Made by a program: the position numbers and the translations under genes. From contig JAXLUI010000001.1 of NCBI GenBank assembly GCA_046329585.1, positions 124,001-188,000 of the forward strand: a stretch of 64,000 bases of DNA, given 5' to 3'. The stretch is from DLKC01 sp002478885 (lineage in GTDB: Bacteria > Bacteroidota > Bacteroidia > Chitinophagales > Chitinophagaceae). Shown here piece after piece: positions 15,749-24,689 of this stretch. Position 1 is the stretch's first letter. The number at the start of each line of letters is the position of its first letter. Under the pieces are notes generated by a model. That model made no database searches and was not told the origin of the DNA. It saw nothing but the letters and a program-made list of their open reading frames with translations.

Positions 15749-17431
15749 TTATTGCGCGTCTACTTTTTTCACGGTGATGTAATAGTACTTGTTGAGATAG
15801 TCGGGATTAAAAGAAGATGCATCGTTTACTGCGGTCCATTTCGCGGTGGGTTTAATGGTTTGTTTTACCCGGCCATCAATGATGTACAAAGGCATATTAA
15901 AGCCTGCGATGCAGTTGTTCCAGCGCACGAATAGTTTGTTATCTGCAGTGTAGTAATATTCAAGTACGGGAATTTTTGTATCACGCAAATACTGGTCGAA
16001 CACTTTGCTGAGATCCATACCCGATTGTTTGCTGATAAACTCCTCCACCTGTTTTGATGTAACGGTTTGATGATAAAAGGTTTTATTCAGGCCACGCAAT
16101 ATTTGCCGAAACTTTTCATCGTCGTTAACCAGGTATCGTATGGTGTTTAGCATTGCGCTGCCCTTGCTGTACATATCGCCGCTGCCTTCTTTATTAACCC
16201 CGTATTGACCTATAACCGGTGTTTTGTTTTCAATTCCTTTTCTAAGACCGTAGTTGTATTCGTTGCCGGCTTCAACGCCTGACTGGCAGGTAGTGTAGAG
16301 CGTTTCACTATAACAAGTAAAACCTTCATGCACCCACATATCGGCAATATCTTTTGTGGTAACATTATTGGCAAACCATTCGTGCCCGCTTTCATGAACG
16401 ATAATATAGTCCCATTTTTTGCCCCAGCCTGTGCCGGAAAGATCGTATCCCTTGTATCCATTTACAAAACCATTACCGTAGGCAACAGCACTTTGGTGTT
16501 CCATACCCAGGTGCGGCGCTTCGACGAGTTTATAACTGTCTTCATAAAAAGGGTAGGGGCCATACCAATATTCAAAACAATGGATCATTGGTTTTACCTG
16601 TTCAAATTGTTTTTTTGCTTTTTCGAGGTTATAATCCAATACCCAGAATCCCAGGTCGAGTATACCTTTTTCACCCTGGAGCGTATCGTTCCAGTTTACA
16701 TATTTACCGATGTATGGAATGATGTTGTAGTTGTTGATAGGGTTGGTGACCTCCCAACTATAAGTGGCCAGGCTGTTTGATGCTGACCTGTTCTTTAACC
16801 GCCCGTTACCAACGGCAACCAATGTGTCGGGAACGATCATTGTGAGTGAAGCGCCGTTATCGGGTTCATCGCTCTGGTGATCTTTGCAGGGATACCAAAC
16901 ACTGGCGCCAAGGCCCTGGCAGGCAACGCTCATCCAGGGGCGGCCTTGGGCATCTTTTTTCCAGATCCAACCACCATCCCAAGGTGGGCGGACAGCTTCC
17001 CGTGGTTTACCATGGTAGAAAACCGTTAGTGAAGGTTTTTTCGCAAAGCCGTCTGCTGCACCTGTTGTTGCTGATTGATTCTTAACCATAACATGCCAGG
17101 CGTTCACATCGATCTTTTTGAACTCAACTTTCTTATTTTGTTGAATGATGCTGTCGATGATCATAGGTTCCTGCAGATCGATCTGCATTGTTTTATTACC
17201 TGTTGCCGTGCTGTTATAAAAAATGGTAACGGCACCGGCAATGGTTTTGCTGTCAAAATCAGGTTTAACGGTTATGTCGTAGCGCACAACATCCCACCAT
17301 GTTCTTTCCGGGTTTAAGGAACCTCTCAACGTATCTGTATGTGTAAATGTTTCTTTGGCATTGAGCAGTTGCGCCTGCGACTGTGCAAAACAAAGGCATG
17401 CAGTGATGCAGGAAAGGATAATTTTCTTCAT
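15749..17431 (-). CDS. M1-family zinc metallopeptidase, exported
   Basis: A 560-residue aminopeptidase-N-type enzyme from the ATG at 17431, which gives a signal peptide (MKKIILSCITACLCFAQSQAQ). Zinc ligands are visible as HESGH at residues 346-350 and Glu369 in WVHEGFT. The exopeptidase-type motif appears as GMEHQ. An N-terminal beta domain precedes the catalytic domain, and a short C-terminal region ends in 'YYITVKK'. Periplasmic M1 enzymes of this kind trim N-terminal residues from imported peptides. Upstream in-frame ATGs would read through the divergent gene's region and are rejected. It is divergent from the peptide-binding lipoprotein gene, which suits peptide scavenging. Confidence 0.92.
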   Translation of the reverse strand: MKKIILSCITACLCFAQSQAQLLNAKETFTHTDTLRGSLNPERTWWDVVRYDITVKPDFDSKTIAGAVTIFYNSTATGNKTMQIDLQEPMIIDSIIQQNKKVEFKKIDVNAWHVMVKNQSATTGAADGFAKKPSLTVFYHGKPREAVRPPWDGGWIWKKDAQGRPWMSVACQGLGASVWYPCKDHQSDEPDNGASLTMIVPDTLVAVGNGRLKNRSASNSLATYSWEVTNPINNYNIIPYIGKYVNWNDTLQGEKGILDLGFWVLDYNLEKAKKQFEQVKPMIHCFEYWYGPYPFYEDSYKLVEAPHLGMEHQSAVAYGNGFVNGYKGYDLSGTGWGKKWDYIIVHESGHEWFANNVTTKDIADMWVHEGFTCYSETLYTTCQSGVEAGNEYNYGLRKGIENKTPVIGQYGVNKEGSGDMYSKGSAMLNTIRYLVNDDEKFRQILRGLNKTFYHQTVTSKQVEEFISKQSGMDLSKVFDQYLRDTKIPVLEYYYTADNKLFVRWNNCIAGFNMPLYIIDGRVKQTIKPTAKWTAVNDASSFNPDYLNKYYYITVKKVDAQ

Positions 17432-17485
17432 GCAATAAAAATAGGATATTCGATGGCGACGTAAACAAACAGGCGGCAATATTTT

Positions 17486-19216
17486 ATGAATGGCTCCGGT
17501 AGTTTTAAGTTCATGCAACTGATGCAGCACAAGTGTGCGACGCAACGAAAGCATCATGCATTTACTGTAGCCGGGCTCATAAAAATTGTTCTTGTGTTTT
17601 GTTGCATACTGCAGTTTGTTTCCTGCAGCCATCGTGCTGATATTGGTAAAAAAGTATTTTACTACAACGAAACATCCGGCGTGGCGTCGCTCGATCCTGC
17701 ATTTGCCAAAAATCAAAGTATTATGTGGGTAGTGCACCAGTTATACAATACGCTGGTTGAAATTGACAGCAATACGAACATTGTGCCCTCACTCGCCAGG
17801 AGTTGGGACATAAGTGAAGACCGCACTGTGTATACGTTTCACCTGAGAACGGATATTTATTTCCAGGACAATATTGTGTTTGCCAATGGTAAAGGGCGTA
17901 AGCTGGCTGCATCTGACGTTGTATATAGTTTGAGGAGGATCGTTAACCCCGCAACGGCAAGCAGTGGTGCGTGGATATTTAATAACCGCGTTGATTCGCT
18001 GCATGGATTTACCGCGTTGAACGATTCGACATTTCAATTGAAACTTATTCGCCCGTTTCAACCGATACTTGGTATATTAAGCATGCAATACTGCAGTATT
18101 ATCGCCCATGAATCGGTGGAGCAATACGGGAAAGACTTTCGCAGCCACCCCTGTGGCACGGGGCCATTTCAACTGAAATTCTGGGACGAGGGCCAGGCTA
18201 TGGTGCTCGAAAAAAATGGTCATTACTGGGAGTATGATACCACAGGAAAACAGCTTCCATTTCTTGATGCGGTAAGCATTAGTTTCTATAATAACAAGGC
18301 TACGGAATTTTTAGAATTCAGGCAGGGGAGGTTAAGTTTTATTAACGATATAGACCCTTCATTTAAAGACGAACTGTTAACAAAAAAGGGAGACTTACGA
18401 AGTGATTGGCAAGGCAAGGTCGTATTGCAAAAACATGCTTACCTGAATACGGAATATTTTGGGATAATGGTTGATGAGCGTAACCCGCTTTTACAACAGT
18501 CGCCACTAAAATTAAAATCAGTGAGGCAAGCGATCAACTATGCCATTGATCGCGATCAGTTGATGATGTATATGCGCAATTCCATTGGCACGGCGGCCAA
18601 GGCGGGTATGGCGCCGCTTGGACTACCATCAAGAAATGCAGAAATGGTGAAAGGTTATTATTACAACCCAGACACCGCCAGGCTCTTGCTCAGGCAGGCA
18701 GGCATAAACAATGGGCCCGATATCCAGGGTATTACTTTGCTTACGATACCAATCTATGCAGACATTGCGAGCTTTGTTGCAAAGCAGGTGCAAGATGTGG
18801 GGCTTAAAATACAGGTCGAGGTTATTCAAAAAAGTTTACTGTTGCAACAAACGGCGAAGGGACAGGCCATGTTTTTCCGGGGAAGTTGGATCGCTGATTA
18901 CCCGGACGCAGAAAACTATATGGCCATGTTTTACAGCAAGAATCCCGCGCCTCCAAATTATACGCGATACAAAAACCCTGCGTTTGATGACCTGTACGAA
19001 AAGGCCATGAGAGAAACCAACGATTCTCTTCGTTTTGCGTTGTACAGGCAGATGGACCAGCTTGTGATTAACGATGCACCGGTTGTTCCGCTTTTCTATG
19101 ATGAAGTAATTCACCTCGTTCAAAACAACGTTACAGGCTTTAACGCCAACGCACTTAATTTGCTGGAATTGCGGCGAACAGATATCCGGCAAACAGAACA
19201 AAAAAAGGCTTTATGA
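17486..19216 (+). CDS. Peptide/solute-binding lipoprotein (SBP family 5)
   Basis: Up to 576 residues. After a lipoprotein signal (VLVFCCILQFVSC) comes a family 5 extracellular solute-binding domain, as in OppA/DppA. Typical segments are 'VASLDPAFAKNQSIMWVVHQLYNTLVEID', 'PSLARSWDISEDRTVYTFHLR', 'GTGPFQL' and 'VRQAINYAIDRDQLM'. ABC permease and ATPase genes are not adjacent. Starts at 17486, 17513 or 17522 are possible. No in-frame ATG exists between 17525 and the signal core, so the dispersed repeat at 17527-17546 must be translated into the n-region (QHKCATQ). The gene is divergent from the M1 peptidase. Confidence 0.88.
   Translation: MNGSGSFKFMQLMQHKCATQRKHHAFTVAGLIKIVLVFCCILQFVSCSHRADIGKKVFYYNETSGVASLDPAFAKNQSIMWVVHQLYNTLVEIDSNTNIVPSLARSWDISEDRTVYTFHLRTDIYFQDNIVFANGKGRKLAASDVVYSLRRIVNPATASSGAWIFNNRVDSLHGFTALNDSTFQLKLIRPFQPILGILSMQYCSIIAHESVEQYGKDFRSHPCGTGPFQLKFWDEGQAMVLEKNGHYWEYDTTGKQLPFLDAVSISFYNNKATEFLEFRQGRLSFINDIDPSFKDELLTKKGDLRSDWQGKVVLQKHAYLNTEYFGIMVDERNPLLQQSPLKLKSVRQAINYAIDRDQLMMYMRNSIGTAAKAGMAPLGLPSRNAEMVKGYYYNPDTARLLLRQAGINNGPDIQGITLLTIPIYADIASFVAKQVQDVGLKIQVEVIQKSLLLQQTAKGQAMFFRGSWIADYPDAENYMAMFYSKNPAPPNYTRYKNPAFDDLYEKAMRETNDSLRFALYRQMDQLVINDAPVVPLFYDEVIHLVQNNVTGFNANALNLLELRRTDIRQTEQKKAL
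17527..17546 (-). repeat. Copy of dispersed 20-bp repeat inside a coding 5' end
   Basis: Plus strand GCACAAGTGTGCGACGCAAC. It is the only copy in the window that overlaps an accepted reading frame, and the possible start codon ATG 17522-17524 lies 2 bp before it. Confidence 0.85.
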
Positions 19217-19245
19217 ACCCGGCTGCAACCTGTCATGAAACTTTT

Positions 19246-19265
19246 GTTGCGTCGCACTCTTGTAC
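19246..19265 (+). repeat. Consensus copy of dispersed 20-bp repeat
   Basis: Exact GTTGCGTCGCACTCTTGTAC, in the short gap between convergent genes. A CCGGCTGCA motif lies about 25 bp upstream, as at several other copies. Confidence 0.9.
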
Positions 19266-19271
19266 TGCGGA

Positions 19272-19805
19272 TCAGTTTGCAGCAAAGCTTGAAGCAGGTA
19301 TTCCAGCGTAACTCATTATCGAAAGGCCGGCTTGCATTTTAAGCATAAACGTTTCTATTGCATTGCCGGTGGTTAAGATTCTTTTATCGCCCTCAGACAA
19401 GAGCAGATAGTCTCCCATTACTTCTATAAGGGTAAGATCACCTGTGATAAAGTTAATAGCGAGTTGATGCACCGATTTGTCGCTGATGCTTGATTCAACA
19501 AGCTCAAAATGAAAGTTGTCAAAGGCAATATTACCTCCCAACGTGTTTTGCAAAAATGGTATTTTGTTATGGAAGTCTTCTATGATATGGATTACCGCAA
19601 AGCTTGTTTTATAGTGGAGGGAATTGGCCCTTCCGTCTGCATCTTTCATTTGTAAGAACCGCTGAAATCGAAGGTCTTTGTTGTATGCCTGAGATTTCAA
19701 GAGAAACTCCGAATATGATGCATCGAATACCAGCTTTTCGATACCGGAGGAAGCATTGCTGTTTATGATATGCCGATAGATCAGTTTAATAAGTGCTTTT
19801 TGCAT
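19272..19805 (-). CDS. Hypothetical protein
   Basis: A 177-residue protein from the ATG at 19805 (MQKALIKLIYRHIINSN), chosen over 19847 because the extension looks non-coding. No signal peptide and no convincing membrane helix. It is mixed alpha/beta with a segment 'AINFITGDLTLIEVMGDYLLLSEGDKRILTTGNAIETFMLKM'. I do not recognise a family. It lies between the peptide-binding lipoprotein (convergent) and the dioxygenase gene (same strand, 62 bp apart). Confidence 0.55.
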   Translation of the reverse strand: MQKALIKLIYRHIINSNASSGIEKLVFDASYSEFLLKSQAYNKDLRFQRFLQMKDADGRANSLHYKTSFAVIHIIEDFHNKIPFLQNTLGGNIAFDNFHFELVESSISDKSVHQLAINFITGDLTLIEVMGDYLLLSEGDKRILTTGNAIETFMLKMQAGLSIMSYAGIPASSFAAN

Positions 19806-19867
19806 ATTGTGTATGTTAAAGACTGATGATGAAAAAACGGGCAACACAATTTTTCGACTAAAATAAT

Positions 19868-20596
19868 TTAAAGTGAGAGGCCTATTGTAATTGACCCACT
19901 ATAGCCTGTGTTAGTATCACCGTTGAGTGTCAGCATTTCTGCTGCAAGGTCTGATGCAGACCCACCGAAAATGCCATCAGCAGCGTTTGTAGTTGTGTTA
20001 ATTCCATGTGCAGCATACAGTGAGGTAAGGTGTACTGCATTCGAGATTGGTTCGGGAAAAGCCATTTGAGTGGTTTTCTTCATTACGTTGTTTACAAAGA
20101 CTTCGGCGTGTATATGTGTGGCCCTTCCTGAATACCACCCTGGATAAATAGTGGTAAATGCCACCTGGCCGCCGGTACCTGTTAGCTGGTATCCACGGAG
20201 CCAGGTTTTGCCGGTATAGTTTTGTGTACCCAAAATACCGGGTTGCCCACCGTAACCAGAATAATAGCCGTCTTTATTACAATGCCATATGTCGACCCTT
20301 GCGTTGGAGACAAGCGCACAATTGTTGTTTGTATCAACCACTGTTATTGTTAAGGAAAGTGGCAAGCCTGTTTGCCCTTCTGTAACATCGATACGTTGCA
20401 AGGGGTTATTGGCTTCACCTGAGGGATAAGGAAACGGACCTTCTGTTTCGGTTGGCGAAACCACGCAAGATCCGGTGCTGTTGGTGTTCGTGGTAGTATC
20501 AGCAGTTCCGGCTGCCTCTTTTTTACAGGCTGCCAATAGGGCGCCACTGATGCCTATCATTCCCAGGCTGTTCTTTAAAAAAACTTTACGTTCCAT
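19868..20596 (-). CDS. Exported intradiol ring-cleavage dioxygenase-like lipoprotein
   Basis: A 242-residue protein. The N-terminus MERKVFLKNSLGMIGISGALLAAC is a lipoprotein-type signal. The remainder matches the catechol/protocatechuate 3,4-dioxygenase fold: 'VDIWHCNKDGYYSGYGG', 'GQVAFTTIYPGWYSGRATHIHAEVF'. Both tyrosines and the HxH pair expected to bind non-haem ferric iron are present. Known cytosolic enzymes open aromatic rings; an exported, lipid-anchored form implies attack on external aromatic compounds. No other aromatic-degradation genes are nearby, so the substrate is unknown. Confidence 0.85.
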   Translation of the reverse strand: MERKVFLKNSLGMIGISGALLAACKKEAAGTADTTTNTNSTGSCVVSPTETEGPFPYPSGEANNPLQRIDVTEGQTGLPLSLTITVVDTNNNCALVSNARVDIWHCNKDGYYSGYGGQPGILGTQNYTGKTWLRGYQLTGTGGQVAFTTIYPGWYSGRATHIHAEVFVNNVMKKTTQMAFPEPISNAVHLTSLYAAHGINTTTNAADGIFGGSASDLAAEMLTLNGDTNTGYSGSITIGLSL

Positions 20597-20712
20597 GTTG
20601 CAATTTTTGTTGTGATGAATTGTCGGTTATTTGTTCACACATCAAAAATTATCTATAAAACGGAGTGTAAAAAATGATTGAGGTAAAGTGATTTTTTTTG
20701 GAGGTCATTAAC

Positions 20713-21405
20713 TCATCTGTTAAAGGTCTTTAGGAAATTTTCCTCGTAACTGCTGCCGACAGGAACTTCTTCACCTGCGATAAAAATAGTCTTGTTACGC
20801 ACATTTTGTATATGTCTGAATGGGACAATGTAAGACCGGTGTACCCGCATAAAGTCTTTTTCCGGCAGCTGTTTCATCATTGCCTTCATTGTTATCCTTG
20901 CTACAATTGGCTTTTGATTTACCAGGCGAATCCTGAGGTAATCATCGAGGCTTTCTATAAAAAGAATATCGGCCAGATTTATTTTGATAAGACTGTAATC
21001 AGCCCGGATAAAAATGAATTGTTCGGGCAATTGTTGTTTGGTGTTAGCGTATTGGTAATATTCCGTTGCTTTTGCAACTGCCTGTTCGAATCGTTCATAA
21101 CTAAAAGGCTTTAAGAGATAGTCTACCGCACTAAGATTAAAGCCTTCCACCGCAAACTCACTGTATGCTGTTGTAAAGATCAACATTGTTTTGTGCGGGA
21201 GTGTTTTATAAAGGTCGATACCTGAGATTGAAGGCATATTGACGTCAAGAAACAACAGGTCCACCTTATTTAATTTTAGGTAAGTAATCGCCTCTGTTGG
21301 TTTATTGAATGTTTGTTGGAGAAGAATTTCCGAAGAACGTGCACAGAAATTTTCAACCAGTTTTAGTGCAGGTATTTCGTCATCGATGGCTATTGCTCTG
21401 ATCAT
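20713..21405 (-). CDS. LytTR-family response regulator
   Basis: A 230-residue protein with an N-terminal receiver domain (phosphoacceptor Asp54 in LLFLDVNMPS; conserved DDE at 8-10; switch Thr in IFTTAYSEF; Lys in LLKPF). A C-terminal LytTR DNA-binding domain follows (about 130-230, 'IFIRADYSLIKINLADILFIESLDDYLRI', 'FMRVHRSYIVP'). It overlaps the upstream histidine kinase by 4 bp (ATGA-type coupling), so the two form a two-component pair. Target genes are not evident. Confidence 0.93.
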   Translation of the reverse strand: MIRAIAIDDEIPALKLVENFCARSSEILLQQTFNKPTEAITYLKLNKVDLLFLDVNMPSISGIDLYKTLPHKTMLIFTTAYSEFAVEGFNLSAVDYLLKPFSYERFEQAVAKATEYYQYANTKQQLPEQFIFIRADYSLIKINLADILFIESLDDYLRIRLVNQKPIVARITMKAMMKQLPEKDFMRVHRSYIVPFRHIQNVRNKTIFIAGEEVPVGSSYEENFLKTFNR

Positions 21406-22508
21406 ATTAATTCAATACTAAGGGAAACAGTATAGGTAAGCCGGGTTTGTTTTATTTCCAGGCTATGTTTTCCAGGGTACAGCAGTTGTAAGCGATTTTT
21501 TGTATTCTGTAAACCAAGGCCGTTGGCTTCTTCCACATTGTTTTGACGGACTGCGACAATATTGTTCCCGACCTGCATTGCCAGGTTTCTTTCGCTTACT
21601 TCAATAGTAATGTTGATACAGGAATCCTCCGCCGCATTGACCCCGTGTTTAAAAGCATTTTCAATAAATGAGATAAGTAGCAGGGGTGCAATTGCCTTTC
21701 CTTTTACATTTCCTTCAACCGAGTAGTTTAAACGAATGGAGTCGCCAAATCGTATTCTTTGCAGTTCAATAAAATTGGAAATGTATGTTATCTCTTTTTC
21801 CAGGGCGGTGAAAGCTTCACCCGATTCGGTGAGCACGTAGCGCATCATGTCCGATAATTTAACAACTGCCGTGGCTGTACGATCTGATTTTTCTATGGCC
21901 AGGGAATAAATGCTGTTTAATGTGTTAAACAGAAAGTGGGGGTTTATTTGCGCCTTGAGGTAGGATAATTCGGCATTTATTTTTTCTTTTTCTGCCTGTT
22001 TCCACCGGTTATTGATACTCAGCACCAATGAAAAGAATAGTATAGCAATAAAGAGTATAAATCGATGAACAATTTCAAAGGGCGTATTACCATCCGGTTC
22101 AGGGGGTGGTAGTTTGCTCTTGCTTTCATTTGACGGCGGCATTTCAACAGAATGCCCTCCTGGTTTACTATTTCCCGGCGGACCAGGCGCGTGCATCTCT
22201 CGGTCTATTCCATATTGCCTATGCGGTATCAGCGCGGCGGGTATAACTGCAATCAGCAGAAAATACAAGGATGCAATAGCAAAGAAAAGAAAATACTTTT
22301 TCGGAAAATAGAGCCTGGGAATCAGTAAAAAATAATTCACATAGAAAAAGGCGGTAATCAGCAAATTTGTAATGAGGTCCCGTTGTGTCGGCTCGACTCT
22401 AATAACTGACATTAAATCGGAATGGCCGGGAGCAAAAAGCACCGGTAGCGCGAGAAATATCAGGCACCCAAGGATATGTACCAGTATTCGGGGGAACGTC
22501 AATCTCAT
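21402..22508 (-). CDS. LytS/YehU-type sensor histidine kinase
   Basis: A 368-residue membrane kinase. Four hydrophobic helices (about 9-26, 47-64, 72-92, 147-165) place a Pro-rich, charged loop (about 93-146, with several His) outside the cytoplasm. The His_kinase domain has the phosphoacceptor His191 in AQINPHFLFNTLNS and the N-box LLLISFIENAFKHG. It overlaps recF by 4 bp upstream and the response regulator by 4 bp downstream, so all three are translationally coupled. The stimulus is unknown; the loop may be the sensor. Confidence 0.92.
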   Translation of the reverse strand: MRLTFPRILVHILGCLIFLALPVLFAPGHSDLMSVIRVEPTQRDLITNLLITAFFYVNYFLLIPRLYFPKKYFLFFAIASLYFLLIAVIPAALIPHRQYGIDREMHAPGPPGNSKPGGHSVEMPPSNESKSKLPPPEPDGNTPFEIVHRFILFIAILFFSLVLSINNRWKQAEKEKINAELSYLKAQINPHFLFNTLNSIYSLAIEKSDRTATAVVKLSDMMRYVLTESGEAFTALEKEITYISNFIELQRIRFGDSIRLNYSVEGNVKGKAIAPLLLISFIENAFKHGVNAAEDSCINITIEVSERNLAMQVGNNIVAVRQNNVEEANGLGLQNTKNRLQLLYPGKHSLEIKQTRLTYTVSLSIELI

Positions 22509-23608
22509 TCGTTTGTTTTCGGGCCTGTTAATTCAATAATCTGAAACTTTGCATTTATCTGTACGAGTGCTTCGTTTAGCCGGCTAAAATGGGTATCTGT
22601 AATAAAAACCTGCCCGTTATTCTCTATGCAGACCTTATTTAAGAGGTTTTTCATTCTATCTGCATCGAGCTTCTCAAAAACATCATCAAGCAGCAGGAGA
22701 GGTGCAAATCGCTTTTTCTTTTGTATAACCTCATATTCAGCCAGCTTAAGAGCAAATAAAATGCTTTTGCGCTGTCCCTGGGAAGCCATACTTTTCAATG
22801 GATTTTCCCCCATAAACAATTCAAGGTCGTCTTTGTGAATACCGCAGTTGGTTCTTTCTGAATATAAATCTTTCTGCCTGGATTCAGCCAAAAGAGCCGG
22901 AAAAGGATTATTATTAAGCTGACTATAATAATTTAATTTAATATTATCATCATCCTTCGCAATATTCTCATATTCAGCTATTACTAGCGGAATAAAGTCT
23001 TCTAAAAAGAGTTTTCTTTCCACATAAACAGCCTCCCCATTCTTTACTAATTGGGCATCGAGAATGTCGAGTAACGTATGATCAATATATCTCTTCTCAG
23101 CCGCAGTTTTAAGCAGGCCGTTTCTTTCTTCCAGGATTTTTTTGTAATTAATCAGCGATTGGAGATAGAAAGGATTAAACTGTGAAATAATCGTATCTAT
23201 AAAATTCCGCCGTAGCTCGCTGCCCCCGGTAATTACCTCTATGTCGTCCGGGGCAACAAAAACACAGGGGAATTTACCAATATGAGCAGAAAACTTTTTG
23301 TAGGGTTCATCATCCAGTGACAGTTCTTTCCGGTTCGTTTCACGCAACACGCAAACGACTTTTTGCAGTTGTGCATCCTTTCGAATTGATCCTTCGATCC
23401 GAAAGCCTTTTAAATTTTTATGACTGCTCTGCGCATCGGGTTTTGAAAAATAGCTCTTAGAAAAACAGAGGTAGTGAATAGCATCAAGCAGGTTTGTTTT
23501 ACCCGAACCGTTTAGCCCGCAAAAGCATACGATCTTTTGGGTGAATGAAAACTCGCTATAACCGTAGTTGCGGAATTGTGTGAGCGTTATTTTTTCAACT
23601 TCAATCAT
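22505..23608 (-). CDS. recF: DNA replication and repair protein RecF
   Basis: A 367-residue SMC-like ATPase that helps load RecA at gaps. Walker A is GLNGSGKT (residues 31-38). The signature and Walker B regions are 'MASQGQRKSILFALKLAEYEV' and 'PLLLLDDVFEKLD'. Length is normal. In many bacteria recF sits with dnaA, dnaN and gyrB; here it instead heads an operon with a two-component system. Confidence 0.95.
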   Translation of the reverse strand: MIEVEKITLTQFRNYGYSEFSFTQKIVCFCGLNGSGKTNLLDAIHYLCFSKSYFSKPDAQSSHKNLKGFRIEGSIRKDAQLQKVVCVLRETNRKELSLDDEPYKKFSAHIGKFPCVFVAPDDIEVITGGSELRRNFIDTIISQFNPFYLQSLINYKKILEERNGLLKTAAEKRYIDHTLLDILDAQLVKNGEAVYVERKLFLEDFIPLVIAEYENIAKDDDNIKLNYYSQLNNNPFPALLAESRQKDLYSERTNCGIHKDDLELFMGENPLKSMASQGQRKSILFALKLAEYEVIQKKKRFAPLLLLDDVFEKLDADRMKNLLNKVCIENNGQVFITDTHFSRLNEALVQINAKFQIIELTGPKTNE

Positions 23609-23681
23609 TCAATCGCAAGATAATATTATCAGCATTGATTATTCTTTTTTTTGCCCGGCTGCAGCATTTGAACCGGCTTTA

Positions 23682-23701
23682 CTTGCGTCGCACTCTTGTA
23701 C
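23682..23701 (+). repeat. Copy of dispersed 20-bp repeat
   Basis: CTTGCGTCGCACTCTTGTAC, one change from the consensus. The preceding CCCGGCTGCAGCATTTG resembles the flank of the 61833 copy. Confidence 0.9.
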
Positions 23702-23857
23702 AGCACAACTTTACTCGACAGCGCTGTTGAACAGCGAACCAGCCGTATAAGTGAGCGACGCGACGAAGTCCGCGGGAAAGGATTGAACGTTGGTAACCAA
23801 AACATTAAATCTAAATCACCGCAAATTCTCCCTATATATACATTCTCATAATTAATA

Positions 23858-23872
23858 TTATGTTAAGCAGAC
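23858..23872. repeat. 15-bp direct repeat, left copy (possible cassette boundary)
   Basis: TTATGTTAAGCAGAC, identical to 24866-24880. It contains GTTAAGC, which fits the GTTRRRY core of integron attC sites. The two copies bracket the AT-rich orphan gene about 1.0 kb apart. Confidence 0.6.
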
Positions 23873-23981
23873 TACGGAAAGTGTATTATTTTTTCTTCCC
23901 CACGCGCACTCGAGTATTAGATTAAGTAGAATGTAAAATCCGTAGACCTTCGGCGTTTGTCATAAACTATTTTGTTTATGG

Positions 23982-24542
23982 CTAATTTTTTTTCTTGGGT
24001 ATCGAATCTATTTCCTGAATATGGTTCTGAACGGTATCAGTTAATGCTGGAGTGGCTTGTGTTGATTGGGTGGTGCTTGGCGATAATATTCGGAGGAACG
24101 ATTCTTTCCCTATATCAGAAAACCATCCAACAAATAAAGTAACAATAGATACCAACCACCAATTTCTCTTTGGCCAACCTTCAATAAATTCTCTTCTCTT
24201 TTTTTTCTTTTCTATTTTGTTCAAATAAATATACGGCTTTCTTGTGAAGTCATTTGGCAATGTGTCAATTAGGAAAATGCCATCATACGAAATAAACCAT
24301 CCCCAAGACTTATGCTGTTCATGTATTGTCCCTTTCCCAAAAAGTGGTGTTACGTTTTTTGTCTTAATATGCTCCTCTTCTATCAAATATCCATCTTTAA
24401 CCAGTTTTTGAATAACCGCTTGTAGTTCTAAATCGGTTAATTTTATTCCAGTAATCTTCTCTTTTATTTTTCCGAAGTAGTGATATTCAGTTCTGTTATC
24501 GTAGAAAAATAGAAAAACGGTTTCAAGGGTTCCAATATCCAT
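23982..24542 (-). CDS. AT-rich orphan membrane-associated protein, function unknown
   Basis: A 186-residue protein from the ATG at 24542 (MDIGTLETVFLFFYDN). The N-terminal half looks like a helical, winged-helix-sized domain ('KLTDLELQAVIQKLVKDGYLIEEEHI'). A basic stretch follows (IEKKKKRREFIEGWPKRN), then one hydrophobic helix (WWLVSIVTLFVGWFS) and a polar tail ending in KKKN. Base composition is more AT-rich than the neighbours. It is flanked by the 15-bp direct repeats and a large inverted repeat, so it may be a mobile cassette gene. I recognise no family. Confidence 0.6.
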   Translation of the reverse strand: MDIGTLETVFLFFYDNRTEYHYFGKIKEKITGIKLTDLELQAVIQKLVKDGYLIEEEHIKTKNVTPLFGKGTIHEQHKSWGWFISYDGIFLIDTLPNDFTRKPYIYLNKIEKKKKRREFIEGWPKRNWWLVSIVTLFVGWFSDIGKESFLRILSPSTTQSTQATPALTDTVQNHIQEIDSIPKKKN

Positions 24543-24689
24543 TAGGTAAGTTATTGCGAGATTAGAAAAATGCTTAACGCATTTTGATAGGTAAATACAC
24601 GCTCCGCGCCACAAGAAAAAATAAATACACTTTCTCCCCTCCGTGCTGAAATGGCTTTAAAACAACATAGCCATTTCGCACCGCGAACC

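Larger units (their letters stand above)
23609..23981. other. Intergenic interval after recF start: repeat copy and cassette-end-like sequence
   Basis: About 370 bp. It holds a repeat copy at 23682-23701, a GACGAAGTC hairpin core near 23762 and a 15-bp sequence at 23858-23872 repeated exactly at 24866-24880. No protein is supported. Confidence 0.5.

Noticed and set aside
15749..17737. Longer 662-residue form of the M1 peptidase
   Set aside because: The extra 102 residues precede a clean signal peptide and overlap the divergent lipoprotein gene; the start at 17431 is better.
21080..21105. GTTCGAATC resembling a tRNA T-loop
   Set aside because: It lies inside the response regulator gene and no acceptor stem or anticodon arm can be drawn around it.
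23745..23775. Additional dispersed-repeat copy (GAGCGACGCGACGAAG)
   Set aside because: Shares only GCGACGC with the family; the flanking bases do not match.
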